This document shows, piece after piece, positions 45,220-53,412 of a DNA stretch of 64,000 nt (its first letter is position 1; each line of letters begins with the position of its first letter). The notes beneath the pieces are model-generated. The model saw nothing but the letters and a program-made list of their open reading frames with translations, did no database searches and was not told where the DNA came from. Origin of the DNA: an uncultured Roseburia sp. (GTDB lineage: Bacteria > Bacillota > Clostridia > Lachnospirales > Lachnospiraceae); assembly GCA_945787015.1 (NCBI GenBank), contig CALZGM010000002.1:62001-126000 (forward strand). Reading direction: 5' to 3'. A program made the position numbers and the translations under genes.

Positions 45220-46716
45220 ATGGCAGAGCAGAATAACAACGGCGGACAGCAGCAGGATTTGAATCAGTTAATCCAGGTTCGTTACGACAAATTGCATGAA
45301 TTGCAGGCAAATGGAAAGGACCCATTTGCGATTACAAAATATGATGTAACACATCACAGCATGGACATTAAAGACAATTTTGATGCCTTAGAGGGTCAGG
45401 AAGCGTCACTTGCAGGTCGTATGATGTTAAAACGTGTCATGGGAAAAGCTTCTTTCTGTAACATTCAGGATGTAAAAGGCAATATTCAGGTATACGTTGC
45501 ACGTGATGAAATCGGCGAAGAAAGCTACAAAGATTTTAAGAAATATGACGTGGGCGATATTTTAGGCGTTAAGGGTAAAGTATTTAAGACACAAAAGGGC
45601 GAAATCTCCATCCATGCAGAGGAAGTTATACTTCTTTCTAAGAGCTTACAGATTTTACCGGAAAAATTCCATGGTTTAACAGATACCGATACCAGATATC
45701 GTCAGAGATACGTAGATTTAATTATGAACGAAGAGGTAAAGGATACCTTTATCAAGCGTTCCAAAGTATTAAAGAGCATCCGTAACTATTTAGACGGACA
45801 GGGCTTCATGGAAGTGGAAACTCCAATGCTTGTGTCCAATGCCGGCGGAGCTGCAGCAAGACCATTCGAGACACATTTCAATGCGTTAAATGAAGACTTA
45901 AAGCTTCGTATTTCGCTTGAATTATACTTAAAGAGACTGATTGTCGGCGGTATGGAGCGTGTATACGAAATCGGTCGCGTATTCCGTAACGAAGGATTAG
46001 ACACCAGACACAATCCGGAATTCACATTGATGGAATTATATCAGGCATACACCGATTACCACGGCATGATGGATTTGACTGAGAATTTATTCCGTTATGT
46101 TGCACAGGAAGTAAACGGTTCTTTGGTACTCACCTACGGCGAGCACACCATGGACCTTTCAAAGCCATTTGAGCGTATCACAATGGTAGATGCTGTTAAG
46201 AAGTATGCAAATGTGGACTTCAATGAAGTGAAGACAACAGAAGAAGCAAAAGCGCTTGCAAAAGAGCATCACATTGAATTTGAAGAACATCACAAGAAGG
46301 GCGATATCTTGAATCTCTTCTTTGAAACATATGTTGAGGAGCACTTAATCCAGCCTACCTTTGTAATGGATCATCCGATTGAGATTTCTCCGTTAACGAA
46401 GAAAAAACCGGATAACCCGGAATATGTAGAGCGTTTTGAGATGTTCATGAACGGTTGGGAAATGTGTAATGCATATTCCGAGCTGAACGATCCGGAAGAT
46501 CAGAGAAGACGTTTCGAAGCTCAGGAGGAGTTATTCGCAGCAGGCGATGACGAAGCAAACCACACCGATGAGGACTTCTTAAATGCACTTGCAATCGGTA
46601 TGCCTCCAACAGGTGGTATCGGATACGGCATTGACCGTATGACTATGCTGATGACCAACTCACCGGCAATTCGAGATGTATTGTTGTTCCCGACGATGAA
46701 GTCATTAGATAAATAA
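45220..46716 (+). CDS. lysS: Lysyl-tRNA synthetase, class II
   Basis: Charges tRNA-Lys. An N-terminal OB-fold anticodon-binding domain (SLAGRMMLKRVMGKASFCNI) is followed by the class II core. Motif 1 region is GFMEVETPMLVSNAGGAAARP, motif 2 FRNEGLDTRHNPEFTLMEL and motif 3 GIGYGIDRMTML. It is 498 residues, normal for LysS. I use the ATG at 45220 with GAAGGAGG six bases upstream; an ATG at 45205 is also in frame. A strong terminator follows, which marks the end of the core block. Confidence 0.96.
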   Translation: MAEQNNNGGQQQDLNQLIQVRYDKLHELQANGKDPFAITKYDVTHHSMDIKDNFDALEGQEASLAGRMMLKRVMGKASFCNIQDVKGNIQVYVARDEIGEESYKDFKKYDVGDILGVKGKVFKTQKGEISIHAEEVILLSKSLQILPEKFHGLTDTDTRYRQRYVDLIMNEEVKDTFIKRSKVLKSIRNYLDGQGFMEVETPMLVSNAGGAAARPFETHFNALNEDLKLRISLELYLKRLIVGGMERVYEIGRVFRNEGLDTRHNPEFTLMELYQAYTDYHGMMDLTENLFRYVAQEVNGSLVLTYGEHTMDLSKPFERITMVDAVKKYANVDFNEVKTTEEAKALAKEHHIEFEEHHKKGDILNLFFETYVEEHLIQPTFVMDHPIEISPLTKKKPDNPEYVERFEMFMNGWEMCNAYSELNDPEDQRRRFEAQEELFAAGDDEANHTDEDFLNALAIGMPPTGGIGYGIDRMTMLMTNSPAIRDVLLFPTMKSLDK

Positions 46717-46730
46717 ATAGCGCATATAAG

Positions 46731-46761
46731 GGCTTTCTGGGCATCCAGGAAGCCTTTTTTT
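46731..46761 (+). terminator. Terminator of lysS
   Basis: GGCTTTCTGG and CCAGGAAGCC form a perfect ten-base stem with the loop GCAT, then seven T. Confidence 0.9.
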
Positions 46762-46852
46762 GACCCATTTTGACCCACTAGGTGTAACCTTTTATTGTCT
46801 AACAAAGATGGAAAAACTATAAGACTTATACTTTGGAAGCCACTTTGTTAGA
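46757..46852. other. Integrase upstream region: tandem TGACCCA repeat and inverted repeat, candidate attachment site
   Basis: Directly at the lysS terminator tail, TTTTGACCCA occurs twice in tandem (about 46758-46777). Then TCTAACAAAG (46798-46807) is repeated in inverted form as CTTTGTTAGA (46843-46852), 38 bases before the integrase start. The first may be the core or arm sites of an attachment site; the second may be an operator or integrase arm site. No matching copy was found by eye elsewhere in the window, so the right end would lie beyond it. Confidence 0.4.
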
Positions 46853-46890
46853 ATGAAGTCATCAAAGGAACATTGGGAGGTATTAACAGT

Positions 46891-48108
46891 ATGACAGCAC
46901 TTAAAGTGGATTCAAAAGGGAATCAATTATTTAAAGGGGAAAGAGAGAGAAAAGATGGCAGGTATGAGTTTCGGTACACAAATTACAAAGGCGAAAAGAA
47001 AAGTATCTATACTCATAGATTGCAGCGATTGAGAATCGAAGAAGCAAAAATTGCCTTCCTGGAGAGAATTAAAATAATAAATAATTTGGAAGAACTGACG
47101 CTAAACGATATGTATGAAATGTGGATTGTAACAAAATGTGATCTGAAAGAGAATACGCTAATTGGATACCAGTCAACATATGACTCATATGTTAGAAATA
47201 ACCTTGGAAAGTATAATCTGGAGGAAATAAAAAAAATCGATGTGAAAACCTATTATCGAAATATGATGTTGGATAAAAGTCTTTCCATTGAAACAATTAG
47301 CAGAATACAAAATATTCTGTATCAGATTTTTCAGCATGCGGTAGATAGTGATATTATTATGAAAAATCCTGCAGATAAAGCGATGAATGATTTACGAAGA
47401 AATCATCCAAAGCGACTAAATGTGAGAAAAGGGATTTATGAAAAGCAAGCAGATGCATTTACGGATTTCATGGTCTCTTCAGAGGAGTTCATTAGATGGT
47501 ACCCAATTTTCTATATTATGATACATACAGGAATGCGCTTAGGTGAAGCGCTATCACTTAGATGGTGTGACGTAAACTTTGAAAAGGGATATGTTGATGT
47601 TAATCACAATATTTCGTATTACAAAAGAGAGGGAGAAGTCAAGGCAAGATATCATGCATCCACTGGAACAAAGACAATTGCGGGGAATAGAAAGATTCCA
47701 TTTGGAAGGAAAGTAGAGAAGGCATTTATGATGGAGAAAGAGTATCAGGTTAAGAATGGTATCTCGTGTATACAAGAAATCGATGGCTATAACGATTTTG
47801 TATTTCTAAATCGATTTGGTAAAGTATATGACCCTAGTGTGCTTAATAAGACGTTAACAAGAATTGTCGAGAAATATAACATGCTACATGAAGATAAACA
47901 GGAAGAGGTGTTGCCACATTTGAGTTGTCATAGTCTTCGCCATACATATGCCATCATTCTTTGCGAGCGAGATGTTAACATTAAGGTAATGCAGAAATTA
48001 TTGGGGCATAAAGACATTTCGACAACTATGGATATCTATACACAGATTAGACAGGAGTTTGCATTTGAAGAATATGCAAGAAGGTGTAAAGGGGAAGAAT
48101 CTTACTAA
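46891..48108 (+). CDS. Tyrosine recombinase/integrase (Tn916-Int type)
   Basis: Inserts and excises an integrative element. A 405-residue protein. The N-terminal arm-binding domain (DGRYEFRYTNYKGEKKSIYT) resembles Tn916 integrase. A SAM-like core-binding domain follows (TLNDMYEMWIVTKCDLKENT). The catalytic domain carries all key residues: Arg in HTGMRLGEALSLRW, His-x2-Arg in CHSLRHTYAI, His in LLGHKDIST and Tyr in DIYTQI. It appears intact. The ATG at 46891 has GGGAGG ten bases upstream. No excisionase gene is recognised nearby. Its place behind lysS marks the left edge of the accessory region. Confidence 0.9.
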   Translation: MTALKVDSKGNQLFKGERERKDGRYEFRYTNYKGEKKSIYTHRLQRLRIEEAKIAFLERIKIINNLEELTLNDMYEMWIVTKCDLKENTLIGYQSTYDSYVRNNLGKYNLEEIKKIDVKTYYRNMMLDKSLSIETISRIQNILYQIFQHAVDSDIIMKNPADKAMNDLRRNHPKRLNVRKGIYEKQADAFTDFMVSSEEFIRWYPIFYIMIHTGMRLGEALSLRWCDVNFEKGYVDVNHNISYYKREGEVKARYHASTGTKTIAGNRKIPFGRKVEKAFMMEKEYQVKNGISCIQEIDGYNDFVFLNRFGKVYDPSVLNKTLTRIVEKYNMLHEDKQEEVLPHLSCHSLRHTYAIILCERDVNIKVMQKLLGHKDISTTMDIYTQIRQEFAFEEYARRCKGEESY

Positions 48109-48264
48109 GGTGCACAGTATTAAGTGCTGATTTTGAACTAACAGTCCAATGCAAACTATATTGACAAGGTGTATGATGAAATAATTAAAGCACAGCTTCA
48201 ATGACAAGGTGTTATGAAGGGATTAAAATATAAGGGGGAGATAATAGAAGGAGGTGACGATACA

Positions 48265-48750
48265 TTGAAAAAGATTCCAACATTATTTGAAAGAGTATTT
48301 GAGAATTATCAGAAGGTTGGCATCCTACCAAATGTCACACCGGGGATGGAGTGGGTGTTAACAGGAGAAGGAATAGCAACGGAGAAGATGGATGGAAGCT
48401 GCTGTGCAATTATAGATGGTGTATTTTATAAGCGATATGATGCTAAACGTGGTAAGACGCCACCAGTAGGAGCAATTCAATGTTGTGAACCTGATGAGGT
48501 AACAGGACATTGGCCTCATTGGGTAAAAGTAAATCCGGAGGATAGAGGTGATATGTGGCATATGATGGCATATCAGAATTCTAATGGGCAATCGCTTCCG
48601 GATGGAACATATGAGGTTATAGGACCACATTTTAGAAATAATCCGCATGGATTGGAGGTTGATATGCTGGTGAAGCACGGAGAACCAAGATGCAAGATAA
48701 AGAGAAGCGATTTTGGATTTAAATGGAATCAATGCAAAATAAATGATTAA
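48265..48750 (+). CDS. RNA ligase 1 (RLIG1/DUF5565) family protein with motif IV missing
   Basis: A nucleotidyltransferase fold protein related to 5'-to-3' RNA ligase RLIG1. The N-terminus (KKIPTLFERVFENYQKVGIL) and the motif I region (GEGIATEKMDGSCCAI, Lys41 as the adenylated Lys) are intact. So are KRYDAKRGKTPP and PDGTYEVIGPHFRNNPHGLE. In relatives that I remember, the segment after LVRHG runs about 35-40 residues through EGVVWHHPDGRMV (motif IV) before KIKRRDFG (motif V). Here LVKHGEPRC joins directly to KIKRSDFGFKW. The frame stays open, so this looks like an in-frame internal deletion, probably inactive. A TTG start at 48265 follows AGGAGGTG; an ATG at 48214 is in frame. Confidence 0.75.
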   Translation: MKKIPTLFERVFENYQKVGILPNVTPGMEWVLTGEGIATEKMDGSCCAIIDGVFYKRYDAKRGKTPPVGAIQCCEPDEVTGHWPHWVKVNPEDRGDMWHMMAYQNSNGQSLPDGTYEVIGPHFRNNPHGLEVDMLVKHGEPRCKIKRSDFGFKWNQCKIND

Positions 48751-48768
48751 AATAAATATGCAAAGACA

Positions 48769-48901
48769 ATATTTGCGAAAATATTATTAAAAAATATTTG
48801 GAGTGGCGAAAATCTATCGATTAACAAATAAATGCAATAAGATATTCGCAAAGATGAAATTTGCAAATATATTATTGAATATAAAAAGACGATGTGATAA
48901 T
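48769..48901 (+). promoter_or_regulatory. Operator/promoter region of the AbiEi-type gene
   Basis: Three related eight-base elements: TTTGCGAA (48772-48779), its complement TTCGCAAA (48845-48852) and TTTGCAAA (48860-48867). A possible promoter TTGAAT (48875-48880), 15 bases, GATAAT (48896-48901) follows. AbiEi proteins repress themselves through inverted repeats, so these are candidate binding sites. Confidence 0.45.
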
Positions 48902-48927
48902 ATATTTTTGAAAGGCGGTAATGAAGA

Positions 48928-49698
48928 ATGGAAAAATTATCAGCATTAGAAAAGAAATATATTGTTATTGAGGAAAAATTAAAAGAACAGGCCACTTTCT
49001 ACATGGAAGATGTACAGGCACTGTTCCCCGATATGAAACAGTCATCAATATATTGGAATCTGTCCAAATTAGTGGAGGCTGGATATTTAAAGCGTGTACG
49101 AACAGGGGTGTATGCATTTAATGAATGGAAGGGTAAAACAAAAATTGCTCTTACAGATGATATAAAGAAGGTGCAGGAGATACTTGATGAATCAGGATTT
49201 GAATATTTCATATCGGGGTTAGATGTGCTTCAGCGGTTTATGCAGCATGTGCCTGAGCAATATCCGATGATACTGTTTGTAGAAAAGACGGCACATGAAG
49301 AGATGGTAAACTATTTGTTAGATGGTGGATTTAATGTTGTTAAACCATCAGAGATTCGCCAGCAATATGAAGATGCGGTATTATCCGGCAGCGATAAAAA
49401 ACAGATAGTTGTATATGACACAGAAAACTTTGATTATGAAACAGATGGTATTGCAACTATCGAAAAGGCATTTGTTGATTTGTATTTTTCAATGACTAGA
49501 AACGGATATCCATTGTCTTTACAAGAATTGGTTCGGGTATATCAGAACTTAGTTAGATTAGGAAATATTGATAAAAAGAAAATGATTACGGTTTCGACGA
49601 AAAGAAATCTCCAGAGTGATATACGACTAATTGTGGAAACTCCATACATTACGGATGCGGCAATGCAATTTGCAATGATACTACGAAAGAAAGAATAG
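48928..49698 (+). CDS. AbiEi-type antitoxin/transcriptional repressor (DUF6577-like), toxin missing
   Basis: A 256-residue protein. The N-terminal winged helix (FPDMKQSSIYWNLSKLVEAG, then YLKRVRTGVYAF) is like AbiEi antitoxins of type IV systems. The C-terminal part (FEYFISGLDVLQRFMQHVPE; GIATIEKAFVDLYFSMTRNG) fits the antitoxin domain. In complete systems the nucleotidyltransferase toxin AbiEii follows directly. Here the next 500 bases hold only a deformylase remnant and a terminator, so the antitoxin appears to be an orphan. The ATG at 48928 follows AAAGGCGG. Candidate operators lie upstream. Confidence 0.7.
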   Translation: MEKLSALEKKYIVIEEKLKEQATFYMEDVQALFPDMKQSSIYWNLSKLVEAGYLKRVRTGVYAFNEWKGKTKIALTDDIKKVQEILDESGFEYFISGLDVLQRFMQHVPEQYPMILFVEKTAHEEMVNYLLDGGFNVVKPSEIRQQYEDAVLSGSDKKQIVVYDTENFDYETDGIATIEKAFVDLYFSMTRNGYPLSLQELVRVYQNLVRLGNIDKKKMITVSTKRNLQSDIRLIVETPYITDAAMQFAMILRKKE

Positions 49699-49797
49699 GA
49701 TGGATTATAGAATTGGAGATACCAGTTACCTGTGACAGGGAAGAGCCTGTTGCTCAAGGAATGGTTGAGGAAACACATAAAGATATCTATTACATAG

Positions 49798-50001
49798 ATG
49801 GATGCACACAAGAAAATCAGAACCATACCAGACAGAAGAGGGATGTCTTTCGCTGGAAGGAGTGCGTTCATGCACAAGATACCAAAAGATCGAAGTAGAT
49901 TATCTCGTCAGAACTTTAAAAAACAACATGGCAGTTATTCAGGCTGGACTGCCCAGATAATTCAGCATGAAATCAATCATTGTCAGGGCATTGTGATATG
50001 A
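49798..50001 (+). pseudogene. Peptide deformylase C-terminal remnant
   Basis: The frame ends in KKQHGSYSGWTAQIIQHEIN and then HCQGIVI. This is the metal-binding helix of peptide deformylase (TAQIIQHExDH...G). Only the last 30-35 residues look like deformylase. The preceding residues do not match, and the first two conserved motifs (GxGLAAxQ and EGCLS) are absent. It is therefore a fragment left by a deletion. The region between the antitoxin stop (49698) and this fragment has short frames without recognisable identity. Confidence 0.65.
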
Positions 50002-50148
50002 GATGTTAAAATAAAGTTATATACTTAAGAAAAAGCAGCACAAATTCCGTGCCTGAACAGTAAAAACAAAAGAGTAAAGGTGAGCGATGACCGGGAAAAA
50101 GTAGCCGGAAAATTTGTTATTGCAAATATGTACTGGGAATAAGAAAAT
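50002..50148 (+). other. Short intergenic stretch with a possible coding remnant
   Basis: One frame reads AAQIPCLNSKNKRVKVSDDR and EKVAGKFVIANMYWE before a stop at about 50140. The composition is protein-like, but there is no start signal, and no family is recognised. It may be the tail of a deleted gene. Confidence 0.25.
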
Positions 50149-50178
50149 CGGGGAGGGGATTCCTCCCCGTAAAGTTTT
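50149..50178 (-). terminator. GC hairpin terminator, end of the polysaccharide locus
   Basis: CGGGGAGG (50149-50156) pairs with CCTCCCCG (50162-50169), loop GGATT. T-rich sequence follows on either side (CGTAAAGTTTT on plus; CGATTTTC on minus). It lies 55 bases past the GH2 stop. Confidence 0.65.
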
Positions 50179-50223
50179 CTGAGACAGATATTGGAAATCT
50201 GATCTGCCAAAAGTTTCCTTATA

Positions 50224-52626
50224 TTATGACAGAACATCCAGTTCGACAAACTGATTTTCCAGACCAGGAGCGCTTACTTTGACCTGGATTTTGCCGGGGG
50301 TTGTCCCAACGCGGATGACAGCCAATGCATTTCCATAATAAGTGGTATGCGTATCGGAAAAGAAGCATTCGCCCATATTTGGTTTCGCAGAACCCAGCGC
50401 CTGCAGACGGCCTGCACCGGTAACTGTTACAGTGACTGGAACATCCTCAGTAGATTTTACTGCACCATTCTCTCCAACCAGATGAATGTTTAGATAGCAT
50501 AGATCCTGACCATTTGGATGAAGAATCTGTTTTTCCGGGACTAATAACAGCTTTGTTTTGCCTTCGGCAGTTGTTAAAGATGTTCGGGAAATTTCCCTGC
50601 CGTTACTGTCATAGCTGATGGCTGTGATTGTTCCCGGTGTGTAAACTACCTTTGGATAAATCGCTTTACATTCGTTTGTTTTTTTCTTTCCGTAGGATTT
50701 CCCGTTTACGATCAGTTCAGCCATTGCTCCGCCTGCATAAACAATCACTTTTGTCTTTTTGTTTTCGTACCCTTTCCAGGACCAGCTTGATACTGCGTCG
50801 GTATCTCTCCACATGGATATGGAACCGGTTTCTCCCGCATGTGTCAGAGGTTCAACACCAATCCCGGGAGTATCTGTCAGGTTCCAGATCAGACGGTTCC
50901 AGTGTGTTTCCGGACGCAGTTTGCCGCAAATGTCGATTACTCCGCAGCCACCGGAAATAATAGGTGCATCTTCACCGGCTTTTCTGAAGCTTTTGTACCG
51001 GACGGTACCGATTCCGGCTTCTCCCAGATAATCCCATCCTGTCCACATAAAATCCCCGATAACATAAGGATATTTCAGAACCAGCTGCCAGTTCTTGTAA
51101 AGATTCTTCGGAAGCGTTTCAGAACCGACAATCACGCGATCCGGATGGAGTTCGCCGTCTATTCCGTAACGGGACGCAGCATAATTATAGCCGCCAATAT
51201 CCAGATAAGAAATAGCCACTTCGGTTGCTTTGTCAGCGGCAGGCTTTGCAGCAGCTTTCTCAATGATGCCTCCCATTTTATTCATTAGAAGATTAAAGAA
51301 AGCAGAAGTTGGCAGATTATCCATGGTTTGACTGCCGTTTGTGTTTTCCTTACCGTCTTTTTTGCTGCCATAGATTCCACCGCCCTTTGCAGTCATACTA
51401 CAGAGCATCATATTGACTCCAAGCGTTACAGCTTTATCAGGATCCAGAGTTCTGGCCAGCACAGCCATTTTTCCGCAGATCTCCTGTCCTTCAGGAATGG
51501 CCAGTTCAGAAATTTCGTTGCCGATAGAGTTCATGATCACACTTGGATGGTTATGATTTTTTATGACCATGGCAGTCAGATCCTGCTCCCACCACTGCCG
51601 GAATTCCTGGTCTGCATAATCGTATGGATTCTTATGAACCAGCCAGTTATCGCAGAACTCATCCATCACATACATGCCCAGCCGGTCACAGGCATTTAAC
51701 AGAGCTTTAGATGCCGGATTGTGGGCACAGCGAATGGAATTGAAGCCAGCTTCCTTTAAAAGGCGGACTCGGCGTTCTTCGGCATCTTCAAAAGAACAGG
51801 CACCCAGTACACCGTTGTCATGATGGATACAGGCACCGCGAAGAAGAGTTTCCTTATTGTTCACATAGAGTCCCGTTCGGTTCCATTTCAGCGTTCGGAA
51901 ACCGAACCAGTCTTCAGCCCTGTCGACTTCCATTCCATCTTTTAACAGAATAGCAGAGCAACGGTAAAGTTCCGGATGTTCCGCATCCCAGAGACGTGGC
52001 TGTGAAATATGAAGATGTACGACGGCTTCTCCATTTATAATTTTTCCGGCAGCCTCTGTCACTGCTGAATCTCCGTCATATAGAATGACTCTCAGCTGAT
52101 CGCCACCGCTGACCGTCGCTTTGACTGTGACATCTTCATTTTTTGCAGTTGTGATTGCAAGCCCGTCAGGCTGGATGTGACAGATATCACCGGTATACAG
52201 ATTTACGTCCCGGTAAATACCGCTTCCAGAATACCAACGGGAATTAGGCACTGCAGAATTATCTGCAAGTACTTTGATTTCGTTCACACTCCCAAACTGC
52301 AGATACTCATTCAGGGAAACAAAAAAATTGGTATAGCCGTAGGGACGCTCTGCTGCCAGCACATCGCCAACATAGATTTTTGCGTTTTTGTATACTCCTT
52401 CGAATTCAAGAATGTATGCTTTTTTCTGTTCCTCCTTTGGAATAAAGAATGATTTGGTATATTCGTATGAACCGCCGGGGAAATAACCGCAGGCTCCCGC
52501 AGTAGGTGCTTTTCGATCACGTTTTTCATACAGCATGGCATCATGGGGCAGATTGATAGTCTGTGGCTTTTCTGAGGATCCTGCCCGCTTAAACTGCCAG
52601 TCCAGATTAAAATTTATTTTTTTCAT
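50224..52626 (-). CDS. Glycoside hydrolase family 2 protein
   Basis: An 800-residue cytoplasmic glycosidase (no signal peptide). The sugar-binding jelly roll comes first (FNLDWQFKRAG, LPHDAMLYEKRD, RWYSGSGIYRDVNLY). An Ig-like domain and the catalytic barrel follow (RGACIHHDNGVLG, FNSIRCAHNPASKALLNACD). The acid/base Glu is in MNSIGNEISEL and the nucleophile Glu is in IVGSETLPKN. C-terminal beta domains close it, including a DUF4982-type region. GH2 covers beta-galactosidase, beta-mannosidase, beta-glucuronidase and others, and the exact sugar cannot be read here. It is last in a four-gene minus-strand operon, 45 bases after the deacetylase, with GGAGGT before the ATG. Confidence 0.9.
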   Translation of the reverse strand: MKKINFNLDWQFKRAGSSEKPQTINLPHDAMLYEKRDRKAPTAGACGYFPGGSYEYTKSFFIPKEEQKKAYILEFEGVYKNAKIYVGDVLAAERPYGYTNFFVSLNEYLQFGSVNEIKVLADNSAVPNSRWYSGSGIYRDVNLYTGDICHIQPDGLAITTAKNEDVTVKATVSGGDQLRVILYDGDSAVTEAAGKIINGEAVVHLHISQPRLWDAEHPELYRCSAILLKDGMEVDRAEDWFGFRTLKWNRTGLYVNNKETLLRGACIHHDNGVLGACSFEDAEERRVRLLKEAGFNSIRCAHNPASKALLNACDRLGMYVMDEFCDNWLVHKNPYDYADQEFRQWWEQDLTAMVIKNHNHPSVIMNSIGNEISELAIPEGQEICGKMAVLARTLDPDKAVTLGVNMMLCSMTAKGGGIYGSKKDGKENTNGSQTMDNLPTSAFFNLLMNKMGGIIEKAAAKPAADKATEVAISYLDIGGYNYAASRYGIDGELHPDRVIVGSETLPKNLYKNWQLVLKYPYVIGDFMWTGWDYLGEAGIGTVRYKSFRKAGEDAPIISGGCGVIDICGKLRPETHWNRLIWNLTDTPGIGVEPLTHAGETGSISMWRDTDAVSSWSWKGYENKKTKVIVYAGGAMAELIVNGKSYGKKKTNECKAIYPKVVYTPGTITAISYDSNGREISRTSLTTAEGKTKLLLVPEKQILHPNGQDLCYLNIHLVGENGAVKSTEDVPVTVTVTGAGRLQALGSAKPNMGECFFSDTHTTYYGNALAVIRVGTTPGKIQVKVSAPGLENQFVELDVLS

Positions 52627-52671
52627 AGGTTACCTCCATAATAAGTTTTCCTCTTTTTCTTTTCTGTTTTA

Positions 52672-53412
52672 TCAGATATGTAAAAATGCTTCCCTGTTCG
52701 TGCAATACACAATATCGTCGTGACCGGAAATAGTTGCAAACAACCGTTCCAAACTGTCCCAGCTTGCGGCTCCTTTTCCGTAATCCATTTCATATGCATG
52801 TCCCCAGAAAAACAAAAGCAAATCCCGGTCAGTCGGCTCTGCTGCAATAAAATCTTTTACCAGCTTCATGCTATTTTTCATAATTACAGAGGACGAAGGG
52901 CGGAAATTCAGAGGATTCTCTGGAAATTCAAAGTTTCCGGAAGGAAAAACTGCCCTGGCATACAGGTACCCCTGTTCCTTCAGATAATGTTCTGCTGCAG
53001 AGGATGTGGAGCCAGACGCGTACGCATGACCAACAATTGTAGTTCCGGCAATCTGTTCCAGATTTTCTTTATCTTTTCTTACAGAACTACGCATTTCGGA
53101 TTCACTGACCTTTCCCAAAGCTTCATGCAGAAAACCATGGGTTGCAATTTCCATACCTGCGTACACTTCGCAAATTTCATCCTTGGGAATGCGATTATGT
53201 GGAACATAGGAAAACGGCCAGCGATGCCGGACACCTGCTTCACAGTCCTGGAAGGAGAAGGTACCAATGCCCTTCACTTCTCCCTGTAGTCCGAACATTC
53301 CGGAATTAAGATTAAAGGTTCCTTTTAAACCGTATTTTTTCATGAGTGCCAGTACTTTTTTGTCCTGTTCAAGGCCATCATCAAAACTTAAGGTAAAATA
53401 TTTTTTCCCCAT
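52672..53412 (-). CDS. Polysaccharide deacetylase (CE4-like)
   Basis: A 246-residue NodB-fold enzyme that removes N- or O-acetyl groups. The metal/catalytic Asp pair is in YFTLSFDDGLEQD, and the zinc histidines are in EIATHGFLHEAL. A conserved C-terminal part is LLLFFWGHAYEMD. No signal peptide, so it works inside on imported oligosaccharides. Its start codon overlaps the stop of the SGNH gene by one base (TAATG), implying coupled translation. In this setting O-acetyl removal from xylan- or mannan-type oligosaccharides is likely. Confidence 0.85.
   Translation of the reverse strand: MGKKYFTLSFDDGLEQDKKVLALMKKYGLKGTFNLNSGMFGLQGEVKGIGTFSFQDCEAGVRHRWPFSYVPHNRIPKDEICEVYAGMEIATHGFLHEALGKVSESEMRSSVRKDKENLEQIAGTTIVGHAYASGSTSSAAEHYLKEQGYLYARAVFPSGNFEFPENPLNFRPSSSVIMKNSMKLVKDFIAAEPTDRDLLLFFWGHAYEMDYGKGAASWDSLERLFATISGHDDIVYCTNREAFLHI

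Noticed and set aside
48162-48212. Two copies of TGACAAGGTGT 40 bases apart after the integrase gene
   Set aside because: A short repeat with no clear role; it could be an integrase arm site but nothing supports that further.
50839-51288. Plus-strand frames opposite the GH2 gene
   Set aside because: Antisense of conserved GH2 sequence; no homology or start signals.
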